DNA of 34,444 nucleotides from Prevotellaceae bacterium. Its GTDB lineage: Bacteria > Bacteroidota > Bacteroidia > Bacteroidales > UBA932. The DNA lies in assembly GCA_031263185.1 (NCBI GenBank), contig JAISGH010000152.1:1-34444 (forward strand). The letters run 5' to 3'. A program made the translations under genes and the position numbers. Below, piece after piece: positions 14,684 through 22,906 of the stretch (the stretch's first letter is position 1; every line of letters begins with the position of its first letter). The notes beneath the pieces are model-generated. The model ran no database searches and was not told where the DNA came from. It saw only the letters and a list, made by a program, of their open reading frames with translations.

Positions 14684-15161
14684 TCTTTCCAAAGACGATT
14701 TTGGCAACCCGATGAATACTGCACAAGGCAATATGGCTGATATTGTGTGCGATTATGGCGACTTCGGGTTGACGGTAGAAGTTACGATGCAGGCAGGGCC
14801 GCGGCAATACGAAACGGAAGGCGAGCCGGTTGCCCGCCACCTTTCTAAGTTCAAAAAAGAGACAAATAAACCTGCTTACTGCCTCTTCATTGCGCCCGAA
14901 ATCAACGAGGCGTGTATCGCGCACTTCTTTATGTTTCATAAAGTTGCGATAAGCTATTATGGCGGTCTTTCAACGATTGTTCCTATGCCTTTAAGCGTTT
15001 TTCAAAAAATGCTAACAGATTCTTATAAAGCCGGCTATATACCGCAACCAAAACATATTCAACACTTTTTTGAGTTTTCAAATAAAAAGGCAAAAACTTG
15101 CGCCAATGAGTCGGAATGGTATAAAGAAGCTACAAATAAGGCGCTAAATTGGCTGGATTGA
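14684..15161 (+). pseudogene. AlwI-family type II restriction endonuclease, C-terminal fragment
   Basis: The frame contains GNMADIVCDYGDFGLTVEVT, then YETEGEPVARHL, YCLFIAPEINEACIAHFF and a final KALNWLD. This is the characteristic C-terminal half of AlwI-family endonucleases, in which VEVT supplies part of the PD-(D/E)xK centre. Homology continues upstream of the ATG at 14712 (PTLSKDDFGNPMNTAQ) without a start, then stops about 30 bp after the histidine kinase stop codon. Whole AlwI-like enzymes are about 500 residues, so roughly two thirds are missing. No partner methyltransferase is present. This is a relic of a lost R-M system rather than a working nuclease. Confidence 0.85.
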
Positions 15162-15163
15162 TT

Positions 15164-15280
15164 ATGGTAAAATGGCTTGCATCATATTTAAATATAGATA
15201 AAACAAATACGGACGTAGATATGACATACTACTTTCTGTGGGGCGAAGAGCCTGCCGACGAGCCTCTTCACAATGCTTAA
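15164..15280 (+). CDS. Short ORF of unknown identity behind the AlwI stub
   Basis: A 38-residue frame starting MVKWLASYLNIDKTN two bases after the AlwI stop and ending in TAA just before the Abi stub in the same frame. I recognise no family. It may be a fragment of a deleted gene rather than a real small protein. Confidence 0.2.
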   Translation: MVKWLASYLNIDKTNTDVDMTYYFLWGEEPADEPLHNA

Positions 15281-15304
15281 ATCCGGCGGGTCGTTTTATT
15301 TTAT

Positions 15305-15451
15305 ATCGCTACGAAAGTCAGCTATGCTAAACCCTATACGCTGCCACAGGATTTGATTCCGCTGTTAAAGCAGAGAGGTTTGATTATTCCTGACGGACAA
15401 AAAGCTGTCGATTCGTTGCTGGCAAAATATCCAGCTGTCGATATTCTCTGA
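15305..15451 (+). pseudogene. Abi_2 (AbiD/AbiF) family abortive-infection protein, N-terminal stub
   Basis: The frame reads IATKVSYAKPYTLPQDLI and LLKQRGLIIPDGQKAV, which matches the N-terminus of Abi_2-family phage-resistance proteins (KP...LLKxRGLxIxDxxKA). The codon where the initiator methionine is expected is ATC (15305-15307), suggesting a mutated ATG. After about 40 residues the sequence departs from the family and stops at TGA. Only the first tenth or so of a normal 300-residue protein remains. Together with the AlwI stub it marks a decayed defence patch. Confidence 0.65.
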
Positions 15452-15539
15452 TGTAGCAGCTGATTTCTTCCCTGTCGGCATCCGACAAAACGCCGCTGTC
15501 AATAACAAAATCCAATTCTATTTCTTCTGCCTTTTTCAT
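15384..15539 (-). CDS. Small ORF, 51 residues, unknown
   Basis: The minus-strand frame starts MKKAEEIELDFVIDSG and continues SDADREEISCYIREY. The first 35 residues look protein-like (amphipathic, acidic); the rest is antisense to the Abi stub and is probably read-through. It may be the 5' end of a truncated gene. No family recognised. Confidence 0.25.
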   Translation of the reverse strand: MKKAEEIELDFVIDSGVLSDADREEISCYIREYRQLDILPATNRQLFVRQE

Positions 15540-15858
15540 TTTGCAAATATGCATAAAACTGGCTAAATCTTTTTTTGAGGTGCTACGAAAACTTCATTTT
15601 GAGTTTTTCCCTCCTTTCTCTCCCGCCGTCATTCCCGCGAAAGTTTGAAACCTCATTCTTACCTGATTTATCTAACAAAACAACCTCAGTAGCAATGAAT
15701 TAATACGCATATCAACAACCCCATTACCTCATTAAAACGATGAAATGGGTACGAAAAAAATGAGGTTTTTTGCTGCCCCACATTCTATCTGTATCCTAAC
15801 TACCGAGTTGCAAGCTATTTTCATAGCGCCTCAAAAAAAGATTTAGCCGGATTATCAG
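15452..15858. other. Intergenic region with a dispersed repeat and a terminator-like hairpin
   Basis: Apart from the small minus-strand ORF, the 407-bp stretch holds an inverted copy of the 1.3-kb repeat (15649-15740) and an imperfect stem, ACCTCATT...AATGAGGT followed by TTTTTT, at about 15735-15777. The stem could terminate plus-strand transcripts. No complete gene or promoter is apparent. Confidence 0.5.
15650..15692 (-). repeat. Dispersed repeat, copy 2 (partner at 1324-1370)
   Basis: The reverse complement reads CTACTGAGGTTGTTTTGTTA and then AGAtAAATCAGGTaAgAATGAGGTT, nearly identical to copy 1. Lower similarity continues upstream to about 15740. See copy 1. Confidence 0.75.
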
Positions 15859-17115
15859 CTAATTCGCCGCTACGCCGTTGGGCATTTGTAGCAGCTTCAG
15901 GTCAAAGGCCGGCGCGATGGCAATGAGGTGCTCAAAAATGTCGGACTGTATGGCTTCGTACTGCTTAGTGTCCGTGGCGCCGGCAAAGCAGGTGATTTCG
16001 AGGGGAAGCCCGCTTACCGACGGCTCTCTGTGCTTCACAACCGGATTTAAGTCTGCCCGCACGCCGCTTTTATGCTCCAGGTAGCGGTAAATGTAGGCCC
16101 TGAATACGCCCAGGTTGGTAATTCCGTTTTGCTGTGGCGCGTCGGGGTTTTTTGCGCTTTTGTCGGTGGCAGCTTCGCCGGAAGCTTCAATATCCTTCAG
16201 CGCTTTTTCGGCGCCGTCAACGGCGCGGTACCGCGCCAGCATTTCGGGCGTACAGAACCGCACGGAGCCAACGTCTATGACAATAGCGCGCGAAATGCGG
16301 CGTATCCCCGACTCCTGCATGTGCCGCCAGTTTTTTACGGAGTCGCTCACCACCAGCTTGTAGGTGGGCACGGTAGAAATGCTCTTATCCCAGTTTCTCA
16401 CCTTGACCGAGGTGAGCGTAATATCCGCAATTTCGCCGTCCACGTCGTAGCCCGGCAGCGATATCCAGTCGCCAATTTGCAGCATGTGGTTAAAGGAGAG
16501 CTGCGCTCCCGCCACCAGGCCGGTAATGCTGTCCTTAAAGATGAGCATAATCAGCGCCGACATTGCCCCCAGCCCGGCCAGCAGCGTGTACGGGGACTTC
16601 TCGCTCAGGATGGCAATACAAAAGATGGCGGCAAGAAAGTAGAGAATAATTTGCACAAACTGCACCAACCCCCTGATAGGCTTCGACCGGTTGGACTGCT
16701 TGTGCTGGTTGAAATCCACAATAGAGTTAAGCACGGCGTTGATTATCAGCACAATCAACAGTACTGCTGCGACTTGGTAAACGTTTCCCAGCATTTTGGG
16801 CAGCTTTTCGGATTCCCACAGCAGGTCAAAGCTATACTTGAACACCAGCAGCGGGAGGTAGTAGGACAGGTACGAAAAAAATTTGTTAGCCTTGAGAACG
16901 GCTACAATTTTGACGTTTTTTTTCTTAATCAGCAAGCCGGTTAGCTTGTAAATGAGCCATTTGCCCAGCTTGTAAAAGAGTACGGATACGAGCAGGCATA
17001 GCAAGAGTATAGAAGCGGTATAGACAAAATCGGCGCGGCTTGCCGGCCGAATAAGCTCCGACAGCCACGATTTGTACAGCACATTCCAGCCGGACAGCAG
17101 GATGAAGTTTGACAT
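15859..17115 (-). CDS. Mechanosensitive ion channel, MscS family (YbdG-type)
   Basis: A membrane protein of 418 residues, the length of E. coli YbdG (415). Several hydrophobic segments precede the pore helix: about 34-53, 80-98, 110-132, 150-172 and 178-200. The pore-lining region is LLAGLGAMSALIMLIFKDSITGLVAG. The beta domain follows (IGDWISLPGYDVDGEIADIT), then TVPTYKLVVSDSVKNWRHM and ESGIRRISRAIVIDVGS, which are strongly YbdG-like. Such channels release osmolytes during hypo-osmotic shock. A low-complexity insert (GEAATDKSAKNPDAPQQNG) interrupts the C-terminal domain. It stands alone, 133 bp downstream of the lipoprotein gene on the same strand. Confidence 0.92.
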   Translation of the reverse strand: MSNFILLSGWNVLYKSWLSELIRPASRADFVYTASILLLCLLVSVLFYKLGKWLIYKLTGLLIKKKNVKIVAVLKANKFFSYLSYYLPLLVFKYSFDLLWESEKLPKMLGNVYQVAAVLLIVLIINAVLNSIVDFNQHKQSNRSKPIRGLVQFVQIILYFLAAIFCIAILSEKSPYTLLAGLGAMSALIMLIFKDSITGLVAGAQLSFNHMLQIGDWISLPGYDVDGEIADITLTSVKVRNWDKSISTVPTYKLVVSDSVKNWRHMQESGIRRISRAIVIDVGSVRFCTPEMLARYRAVDGAEKALKDIEASGEAATDKSAKNPDAPQQNGITNLGVFRAYIYRYLEHKSGVRADLNPVVKHREPSVSGLPLEITCFAGATDTKQYEAIQSDIFEHLIAIAPAFDLKLLQMPNGVAAN

Positions 17116-17219
17116 TTTGGTTTGTACTTTGACAAAATTTTACAGCGCAACAGCGCAGGGCAACCTAACGGTAGCGCCCGATAGCAGCATAAAAATGGTG
17201 TACTATGTGCTACCCCGTT

Positions 17220-17251
17220 TTCAGCGTATTTTTTATTCAGCGTATTTTTTA
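17220..17251. repeat. 16-bp tandem duplication
   Basis: TTCAGCGTATTTTTTA occurs twice head to tail (17220-17235, 17236-17251). The second copy overlaps the stop codon of the lipoprotein gene, so the duplication formed at its 3' end. Confidence 0.9.
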
Positions 17252-18097
17252 TATGGTGCGCACGTTTATGTTGAGCGAGGAAGCGCTGTTCGGCCCTATG
17301 TTGAATACCTTGATAAGCCCTATTTTTCCCGAAGCGGTCTGAAACGCTACCGTGTCGCCGTTGCTCATGTGGTTCACCACGCTGGTGGTGGCTCCGCTTA
17401 GCGCATTGGCGATGTCCTCAGCAGAAGCTGCTTCGTAGTCAAGGTTGACCTTAACGAGGCGCGTTTCGTTGCGGTTACTCCACGTTTGCACGCCGTAGCT
17501 GCTGTTGTTGAACACACGCGTAACCAAGCTGCTGGAGGGAGCTGTAACGGTAACGCCATTCTTTTTGCCGTAAAAAAACATGAAGTCAACGTCTTGCTGC
17601 GCCTGCTTGGCTTCGGCGAGCAGGAGCGCCTTGCCCTGGCTTACGGAGTAGGAGCTGCCAAGCGTGTTGAGCATGTTGAAGCCTAAGCGGATGTTGGTCT
17701 GGGCAGCTGACTGGTAGCCTGTTTTGACTGAAAATTCTGCGGTCGTTGTACGGTTTTTCCTGTCAACGGCCTCTACCACCAGCACAACGTCCGATGTAAT
17801 GTCGCGCAAGGTGATGGTGCTTTCAAATTTTTTGGGATTGCTAAACTTGGTAATGGATTTGCTGGGAACCTCCTCGCCATTTACCCTTTTCTTGAAATAC
17901 CTCACCTCTTTGAGCTTAGCATCTGCCTTGATGGTCACCAGCACCTCTTTGCTGCCGCCAACATCAACGAGAGCTTCGGTTGCATCGGCTGCATTACCGC
18001 CGAAAGAGATGATCGGCGCGCTGGTGTTTTTGCTGCAACCAATAATACCTAAACACGTTGCGTATGCAGCGAGAACGAAGTAAAAAAACTTTTTCAT
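17249..18097 (-). CDS. Predicted lipoprotein of unknown function
   Basis: A 282-residue protein with a lipoprotein signal peptide: MKKFFYFVLAAYATC followed by the lipobox IIGC (Cys21). The residues after the cysteine (SKNTSAP) lack the acidic run of the Bacteroidetes lipoprotein export signal, so a periplasmic face is likelier than surface exposure, by inference. Two parts follow: an immunoglobulin-like beta region of about 100 residues (VLVTIKADAKLKEVRYFKKR, then STITLRDITSDVVLVVEAVD), and a C-terminal alpha/beta region (NIRLGFNMLNTLGSSYSVSQ, then DVDFMFFYGKKNG and IGLIKVFNIG). I do not recognise a named family. A well-spaced TTG-N20-TACTTTTG promoter lies upstream. Confidence 0.75.
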   Translation of the reverse strand: MKKFFYFVLAAYATCLGIIGCSKNTSAPIISFGGNAADATEALVDVGGSKEVLVTIKADAKLKEVRYFKKRVNGEEVPSKSITKFSNPKKFESTITLRDITSDVVLVVEAVDRKNRTTTAEFSVKTGYQSAAQTNIRLGFNMLNTLGSSYSVSQGKALLLAEAKQAQQDVDFMFFYGKKNGVTVTAPSSSLVTRVFNNSSYGVQTWSNRNETRLVKVNLDYEAASAEDIANALSGATTSVVNHMSNGDTVAFQTASGKIGLIKVFNIGPNSASSLNINVRTI

Positions 18098-18154
18098 ACT
18101 TTCGAATAATAAATAATTGTGATTAATTCATCGAACATAAATATTTCGACCCCG

Positions 18155-18185
18155 CAAAAGTAGCACAAAACATGTTGAATTGCAA
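18155..18185 (-). promoter_or_regulatory. Bacteroidetes-type promoter for the lipoprotein gene
   Basis: On the minus strand TTG (18185-18183), 20 bp, then TACTTTTG (18162-18155): a full -33/-7 match to TTTG-N19-21-TAnnTTTG. It lies about 58 bp upstream of the ATG at 18097. Confidence 0.75.
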
Positions 18186-18332
18186 CCGTTTCGCCGATAT
18201 TTTATCAACAATCCTCAAAATTTACACTTTTTGCGCTGAAAGTAGTACGTAAAATATATGTAAGTAGCTAATAAAAAGAAGTTTATATTTATAATTTTTA
18301 ATTTGAACATCATGTACATACAGGTAATTTGA

Positions 18333-18364
18333 TTTGGGGTATGGCAGCTACTCCGCTACTTTTG
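18333..18364 (+). promoter_or_regulatory. Bacteroidetes-type promoter for acyl-CoA synthetase
   Basis: TTTG (18333-18336), a 20-bp spacer, then TACTTTTG (18357-18364): an exact consensus for the Bacteroidetes primary sigma factor. It lies 54 bp upstream of the ATG at 18418 and probably drives both this gene and the serine hydrolase behind it. Confidence 0.8.
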
Positions 18365-18417
18365 CGGCGTATATAGCGATATTGGAAGTTTAAAAACCAT
18401 TCAAAAATTTTGATTTT

Positions 18418-20064
18418 ATGGAAAATTTATCTTACGCAAACGGCACGAGCAACATTGCGCTGCGTGGCGAAACTATCGGCGAGGCGCTGCTGCGCACCGT
18501 CGAAAAATATGGCGACCGCGAGGCGCTGGTGGTAGCAGAGCAGGGCTACCGCGCTACCTACCGGGAGCTGTGGGAGCAAGCAACCGTTTTGGCCAAGGCG
18601 CTCATGGCGGTGGGCGTGAAAAAGGGCGACCGCGTGGCCATCTGGGCGGCCAACCGCTACGAGTGGGTGCTTACGCAGTTTGCCACGCCGCGCGTGGGCG
18701 CCATCATGGTGAACATCAACCCGGGATTTAAGAACGAGGGCGTGGAGTACGTGCTCAAGCAATCGGAGGTGAGCTTGCTCATCACGGCGCAAAGGTTCAA
18801 GGCAACCGACTACATTGATATCCTAAACACCATTCGCCCGCACTGCCCCTACCCCTCCAACCGTACGGTTATCCTCGACCGCAACTGGAGCAAGTTTTTG
18901 GAGCTGAGCCGGAACATTTCCGACGAGGAGCTGGCCGAGCGCGAGGCGTCGCTCAGCTTCGACGACCCCATCAACATTCAGTACACCTCCGGCACCACCG
19001 GCCTGCCCAAGGGCGCCACGCTCACGCACCACAACATTGTGAACAACGGCTTCTTTATCGGCGAGGGGCAGCGCCTCACCGAAAACGACCGCGTGTGCAT
19101 CCCCGTGCCTTTCTACCACTGCTTTGGCATGGTGCTGGGCAACTTGGCCTGCGTTACGCACGGGGCGTGCATGGTTATTCCGGGCGAGGTGTTCGAGCCG
19201 GAGCTGGTGATGAAAACAGCGCAGGACGAAAAGTGCACGGCGCTCTACGGCGTACCCACCATGTTTATTGCCGAGCTGGCGCACCCCAGCTTTGGCAAGT
19301 ACGACTTCTCCCTGCTGCGCACGGGCATTATGGCCGGCTCGCCCTGCCCGGTAGATTCAATGGAGCAGGTTATCGCCAAAATGCACATGAAGGAGGTTAC
19401 GATATGCTACGGCATGACCGAAACGTCGCCCGTTTCGACGCAGAGCATGTACAACGACCCGGTGGACAGGCGCACCGCCACCGTGGGCAAGGTGCATCCC
19501 CACGTGGAAGTCAAAATCATTGACCCCAAGACCGGCAAAATTGTACCCCGCGGCGAGCGCGGCGAGCTCTGCACCCGCGGCTACTCTGTGATGCTGGGCT
19601 ACTGGAACGACGCCGAGAGCACCGCCAAGGTCATTGACCGCAACGGCTGGATGCACTCCGGCGACGTGGCAACAATGGACACCGAGGGCTACGTGGCCAT
19701 CGTAGGCCGCACCAAGGATATTATTATTCGCGGCGGCGAAAACATATCGCCCAAGGAGATTGAGGATTTTCTTATCAAGCACGAGGGCATTCAGGACGTT
19801 CAGGTAATTGGCGTACCCAGCGAAAAGTACGGCGAGGAGGTAATGGCGTGGGTAAAGCGGCAACCCGGATTCGACTACGGCGAGGAGGAGCTGGCACGCT
19901 ACTGCAAGGGGCGCATTGCCACCTTCAAAACGCCCAAGTACTGGAAGTTTGTGGAGGAGTTCCCGATGACCGCCGCCGGCAAAATCCGCAAGGTAGAAAT
20001 GCGCGAAATTGCCGCCAAGGAGCTGGGGCTGGAAAAAGTGAAGTCAATACACACGGAAGATTGA
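18418..20064 (+). CDS. Acyl-CoA synthetase (AMP-forming, FadD/ACSF2-like)
   Basis: A 548-residue ANL-superfamily ligase that activates fatty acids to acyl-CoA through an acyl-adenylate. Seen: the P-loop [11 protein letters not shown] (about 188-198), the substrate-site [23 protein letters not shown], the adenylate-binding GWMHSGDVA, the hinge [22 protein letters not shown], and the C-terminal catalytic lysine in [12 protein letters not shown]. The sequence resembles medium- or long-chain fatty acid CoA ligases such as ACSF2; the exact chain length cannot be read. It has a strong consensus promoter and is followed after 5 bp by a secreted serine hydrolase, so the two are co-transcribed. Confidence 0.94.
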   Translation: MENLSYANGTSNIALRGETIGEALLRTVEKYGDREALVVAEQGYRATYRELWEQATVLAKALMAVGVKKGDRVAIWAANRYEWVLTQFATPRVGAIMVNINPGFKNEGVEYVLKQSEVSLLITAQRFKATDYIDILNTIRPHCPYPSNRTVILDRNWSKFLELSRNISDEELAEREASLSFDDPINIQYTSGTTGLPKGATLTHHNIVNNGFFIGEGQRLTENDRVCIPVPFYHCFGMVLGNLACVTHGACMVIPGEVFEPELVMKTAQDEKCTALYGVPTMFIAELAHPSFGKYDFSLLRTGIMAGSPCPVDSMEQVIAKMHMKEVTICYGMTETSPVSTQSMYNDPVDRRTATVGKVHPHVEVKIIDPKTGKIVPRGERGELCTRGYSVMLGYWNDAESTAKVIDRNGWMHSGDVATMDTEGYVAIVGRTKDIIIRGGENISPKEIEDFLIKHEGIQDVQVIGVPSEKYGEEVMAWVKRQPGFDYGEEELARYCKGRIATFKTPKYWKFVEEFPMTAAGKIRKVEMREIAAKELGLEKVKSIHTED

Positions 20065-20069
20065 GGCGC

Positions 20070-21209
20070 ATGAAAAGAATATTGATTTTACTTTGCCTGA
20101 CCGCTTTTTCGGCTCGGGCAACGCTTGCCGACCCCGGCAGCGCGCTTCGCTCCGCAATGCAGAAGCCGATTGACAGGGGGGAGCTGCCCGGCCTGATTTA
20201 TATTGTTGCCGACAGGGATACAATCCTCGAAGAGCAGTACCTTGGCATGTCGGATTTGGCGGGCCGCAAAAAAATGTCGCCCGACGCGCTGTTTTGGATT
20301 GCTTCGCAAAGCAAACCCTTTGCCGGCGTAGCGGTCATGATGCTCGTCGAAGAGGGAAAGCTCGATTTGGACACACCCGTAGCAGCTTACCTTCCGGAGC
20401 TCAAGCAGATGATGGTTCGCAGCCTGAAAAAGGAAAATTTTCAGGTGCTGGAAAAGGCTGCAAAATCCGTCACGCTGCGCCATTTGCTTTCGCATACCGG
20501 CGGAATGACGTTCTTGGGCGGGGTGCAGGAGCAGACGGGCAAAATCGACCTGCTTTCGCTGGAAAACAGCATATACGTTACGGCGATAACGCCCCTGCTG
20601 TTCGAGCCGGGCGAAAATTATGAGTATTCCAACCAGGGAATAAACATTGCCGCCGCCATCGTAGAGCGGGCTTCGGGAATGAGCTACGAAGCATTCCTGC
20701 AAAAGCGAATTTTTGAGCCGCTGGGAATGAGCAGCGCCACTTTTTTCCCCGAAGGGAAGCAATTGTCGAACTTAATCCTTCCCCATACGGTAAAGGAGGG
20801 GAAAATGGAAGAAATGCAAATCGGCTACTTGCAGTATCCGCTGAGCGACAGGAGCAAACGGCACGTGGAAGCCGGCGGTGGAATTTTTTGCTCGCCCAGA
20901 GATTTGCTGAAATTCTACCGGATGGTAGCCGCAAAGGGCATTTACAGCAACATCCGAATCGTAAGCGAAGAAAGCGTTCGCCAAATGGGAGAAGCGCAAA
21001 CCTGCATATACCCAAAGAGCCGCAACGGGCTGGGGTGGGCCGTAAGCGACAGCTACATGGGGCACGGCGGGGCTTTAGGTTCGGATACGAAAGTATATAA
21101 GAAAAGCGGGCTGATTGTAATGTACATCGTGCAGGGCGACTTCCCGAAGCAGCACGAAGCATTTGCCCTGTTTGAGCAAACCGTGAAGCAATTGTATAGC
21201 TTGGAGTAG
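20070..21209 (+). CDS. Secreted serine hydrolase, beta-lactamase class C family
   Basis: A 379-residue exported protein of the class C beta-lactamase/DD-peptidase/esterase fold. It has a signal peptide (MKRILILLCLTAFSARATLA). The catalytic triad of motifs is complete: SxxK as SQSK (Ser79, Lys82), YxN as YSN within ENYEYSNQGIN, and HGG within MGHGGALGS. LRHLLSHTGGM is the usual second landmark. Family members include esterases and peptidases as often as true beta-lactamases, and the sequence does not decide. The ATG at 20070 is chosen because it begins the signal peptide and lies 5 bp after the acyl-CoA synthetase stop; the ORF track's upstream extension overlaps that gene. The pairing hints at lipid or ester hydrolysis followed by acyl activation, an inference. 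Confidence 0.9.
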   Translation: MKRILILLCLTAFSARATLADPGSALRSAMQKPIDRGELPGLIYIVADRDTILEEQYLGMSDLAGRKKMSPDALFWIASQSKPFAGVAVMMLVEEGKLDLDTPVAAYLPELKQMMVRSLKKENFQVLEKAAKSVTLRHLLSHTGGMTFLGGVQEQTGKIDLLSLENSIYVTAITPLLFEPGENYEYSNQGINIAAAIVERASGMSYEAFLQKRIFEPLGMSSATFFPEGKQLSNLILPHTVKEGKMEEMQIGYLQYPLSDRSKRHVEAGGGIFCSPRDLLKFYRMVAAKGIYSNIRIVSEESVRQMGEAQTCIYPKSRNGLGWAVSDSYMGHGGALGSDTKVYKKSGLIVMYIVQGDFPKQHEAFALFEQTVKQLYSLE

Positions 21210-21311
21210 CCATTAAAAAAGATTACCGGACAAAAAATTGAGTATTCAAAAAATTTTTTAGTACTTTTACTGCAATTAATTCGGCGCTAATTTTTTTGAT
21301 ATACTAAAGTT

Positions 21312-21350
21312 ATGGACGATAAACATGTAACGCCTATTTCGCTATGGTAA
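21312..21350 (+). other. 12-codon upstream ORF overlapping the methyltransferase start
   Basis: ATG at 21312 opens MDDKHVTPISLW and stops at TAA (21348-21350), so the stop overlaps the ATG (21344) of the next gene in another frame (CTATGGTAA). Such an arrangement permits re-initiation coupling. It may equally be chance or a residue of the sequence disrupted by insertion. Confidence 0.35.
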
Positions 21351-22894
21351 ACAAGCTTATACTTGGCGACAACTTCGAAATCCTCAAAACGCTTGAAACA
21401 GAAAGCGTTGATTTGATCTACCTCGACCCGCCGTTTTTCAGCAACCGCAACTATGAAGTCATTTGGGGCGACGAGGGCGAAGTGCGCTCGTTTCAAGACC
21501 GCTGGGCAGGCGGCATAGACCACTACATTGCATGGCTCAAAGAGCGGGTCATTGAAATGCACCGCGCGCTGAAGCCCACGGGCAGCATTTTCCTGCACTG
21601 CGACTGGCATGCAAGCCACTATATTAAAGTGGAACTTCTGGCCACACTTTTCAAGAAAAATAATTTTCAAAATGAAATTATTTGGAGCTATAAGCGCTAC
21701 ACTGCTATAAGCAAAAAATTCCAAAACCTGCATGACACCATTTTCTGGTACACAAAAGGTAGTGCGTATATTTTCAATGAAGACAGAGAGGAATATGGCG
21801 AAAACTCAGGGAAAATGGACAGCCACTACAAGCAGGATGAAGATGGTAGATGGTATAGATGGCAAAAACGTAAAAATCAGGAACCGTATAAAATATATTT
21901 ATCCGAAGGAAAAAGAGTTGGAGATGTCTGGGATATACCGATTATCAATTCTTCTTCCAAAGAGCGTATTGGCTACCCCACCCAAAAACCAATGGCCTTG
22001 CTGGAGCGCATCATCAAATGCGCCAGCAACAAAGGCGACCTCATCCTCGACCCCTTTGTAGGCGGCGGCACAACGCTTGCCGTGGCCGACAAGCTCGACA
22101 GGAAGTGGATAGGCATTGACCAGTCGGTGCAGGCGGTAAAAGTAACCGAGCTGCGGCTGAACCAGCAAACGGACTTGTTTACGAGCATATACGCCAACTC
22201 CTACACCCTCCAGCTGCACAAGTACGATTACGATGTGCTTCGCAGTAAGGATGCCTTTGAGTTTGAACGCTGGATTATCGGGCAGTTTGGCGGCGCGCCT
22301 CACAGCAAAAAAGGCGGCGATGCCGGTGTGGACGGCGCAGCAGCCGATGGCGCTCCGGTACAGGTGAAGCGCACGGAAAGCGTAGGCGTAAACGTAGTAA
22401 AGAATTTTTCCGTATCCGCCAAGCAATTCGACAAAGCGCGCTTTGATAAAAGCGTGAAAGCAGGAAAGCCTGTTGGCTACATCATCGCTTTTTCGTTTGG
22501 TAAGGGAGCCGTGCAGGAAGCCGCACGGCTGAAAAATCAGGAAAATATTATCATTGAGCTTGTGCCGGTCGATACAATTATTCCTGTTTCCAAAAAGCCA
22601 AGCATTAAGCTTGAAGTAAATGAGCTGTCCCGCGATGCAAGCGGCATCCGGGAAATTGAGCTTATCGCCTCCGGGCAAAGCGAAGCCGGCATTGAGTTTT
22701 ACAGCTGGGATTTTGACTATAATTCCGAAAATGGCTTTAAGGCAGGCGTTATGATTGACAGAAGCGGATACCAAACAGCCAAATTCAAAGCAGGACTTCA
22801 CGCTGTAGCCGTAAAAGTAGTCGATAACGATGGCTTGGAAAACATCGAAACCATCAAGCTGAAAGTTAACGGAACGGTGGAAAGAACAGTTTAA
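21344..22894 (+). CDS. Fusion of DNA methyltransferase, Mrr-like nuclease and PKD-like domain
   Basis: A 516-residue protein that seems to join three modules. (1) About 1-260: an amino-methyltransferase of the class with motif IV first (DPPF, about 28-31) and motif I later (DPFVGGGTT), so N6-adenine or N4-cytosine. (2) About 305-415: an Mrr/PD-(D/E)xK-like nuclease, FERWIIGQFGG, GGDAGVDG, then VQVKR, followed by KPVGYIIAFSFGKGA. (3) About 425-512: a beta-rich module with FYSWDFDYN, HAVAVKVVDNDGLENIETIK, which looks like a PKD/Ig domain although there is no signal peptide. It could act alone as a methylase plus nuclease R-M enzyme. It lies between the serine hydrolase and the flavin reductase gene and is the first of three R-M units around the leu genes. 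The site recognised cannot be read. Confidence 0.82.
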   Translation: MVNKLILGDNFEILKTLETESVDLIYLDPPFFSNRNYEVIWGDEGEVRSFQDRWAGGIDHYIAWLKERVIEMHRALKPTGSIFLHCDWHASHYIKVELLATLFKKNNFQNEIIWSYKRYTAISKKFQNLHDTIFWYTKGSAYIFNEDREEYGENSGKMDSHYKQDEDGRWYRWQKRKNQEPYKIYLSEGKRVGDVWDIPIINSSSKERIGYPTQKPMALLERIIKCASNKGDLILDPFVGGGTTLAVADKLDRKWIGIDQSVQAVKVTELRLNQQTDLFTSIYANSYTLQLHKYDYDVLRSKDAFEFERWIIGQFGGAPHSKKGGDAGVDGAAADGAPVQVKRTESVGVNVVKNFSVSAKQFDKARFDKSVKAGKPVGYIIAFSFGKGAVQEAARLKNQENIIIELVPVDTIIPVSKKPSIKLEVNELSRDASGIREIELIASGQSEAGIEFYSWDFDYNSENGFKAGVMIDRSGYQTAKFKAGLHAVAVKVVDNDGLENIETIKLKVNGTVERTV

Positions 22895-22906
22895 TAATTA
22901 ACTAAA

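Larger units (their letters stand above)
18098..18417. other. Divergent intergenic region, about 320 bp
   Basis: It contains two divergent promoters of the Bacteroidetes type, 18155-18185 (minus) and 18333-18364 (plus). Their -7 boxes share the longer string GCTACTTTTGCGG or a near match. The AT-rich centre carries no open frame, hairpin terminator or RNA gene that I can identify. Confidence 0.7.

Noticed and set aside
16072-16944. 290-residue plus-strand ORF opposite mscS
   Set aside because: Antisense shadow; the minus strand encodes a clear YbdG-type channel.
20070-21209. A true antibiotic-resistance beta-lactamase
   Set aside because: The three motifs define the fold only. Class C-like esterases and peptidases share them, and the genomic context (acyl-CoA synthetase) does not suggest resistance.
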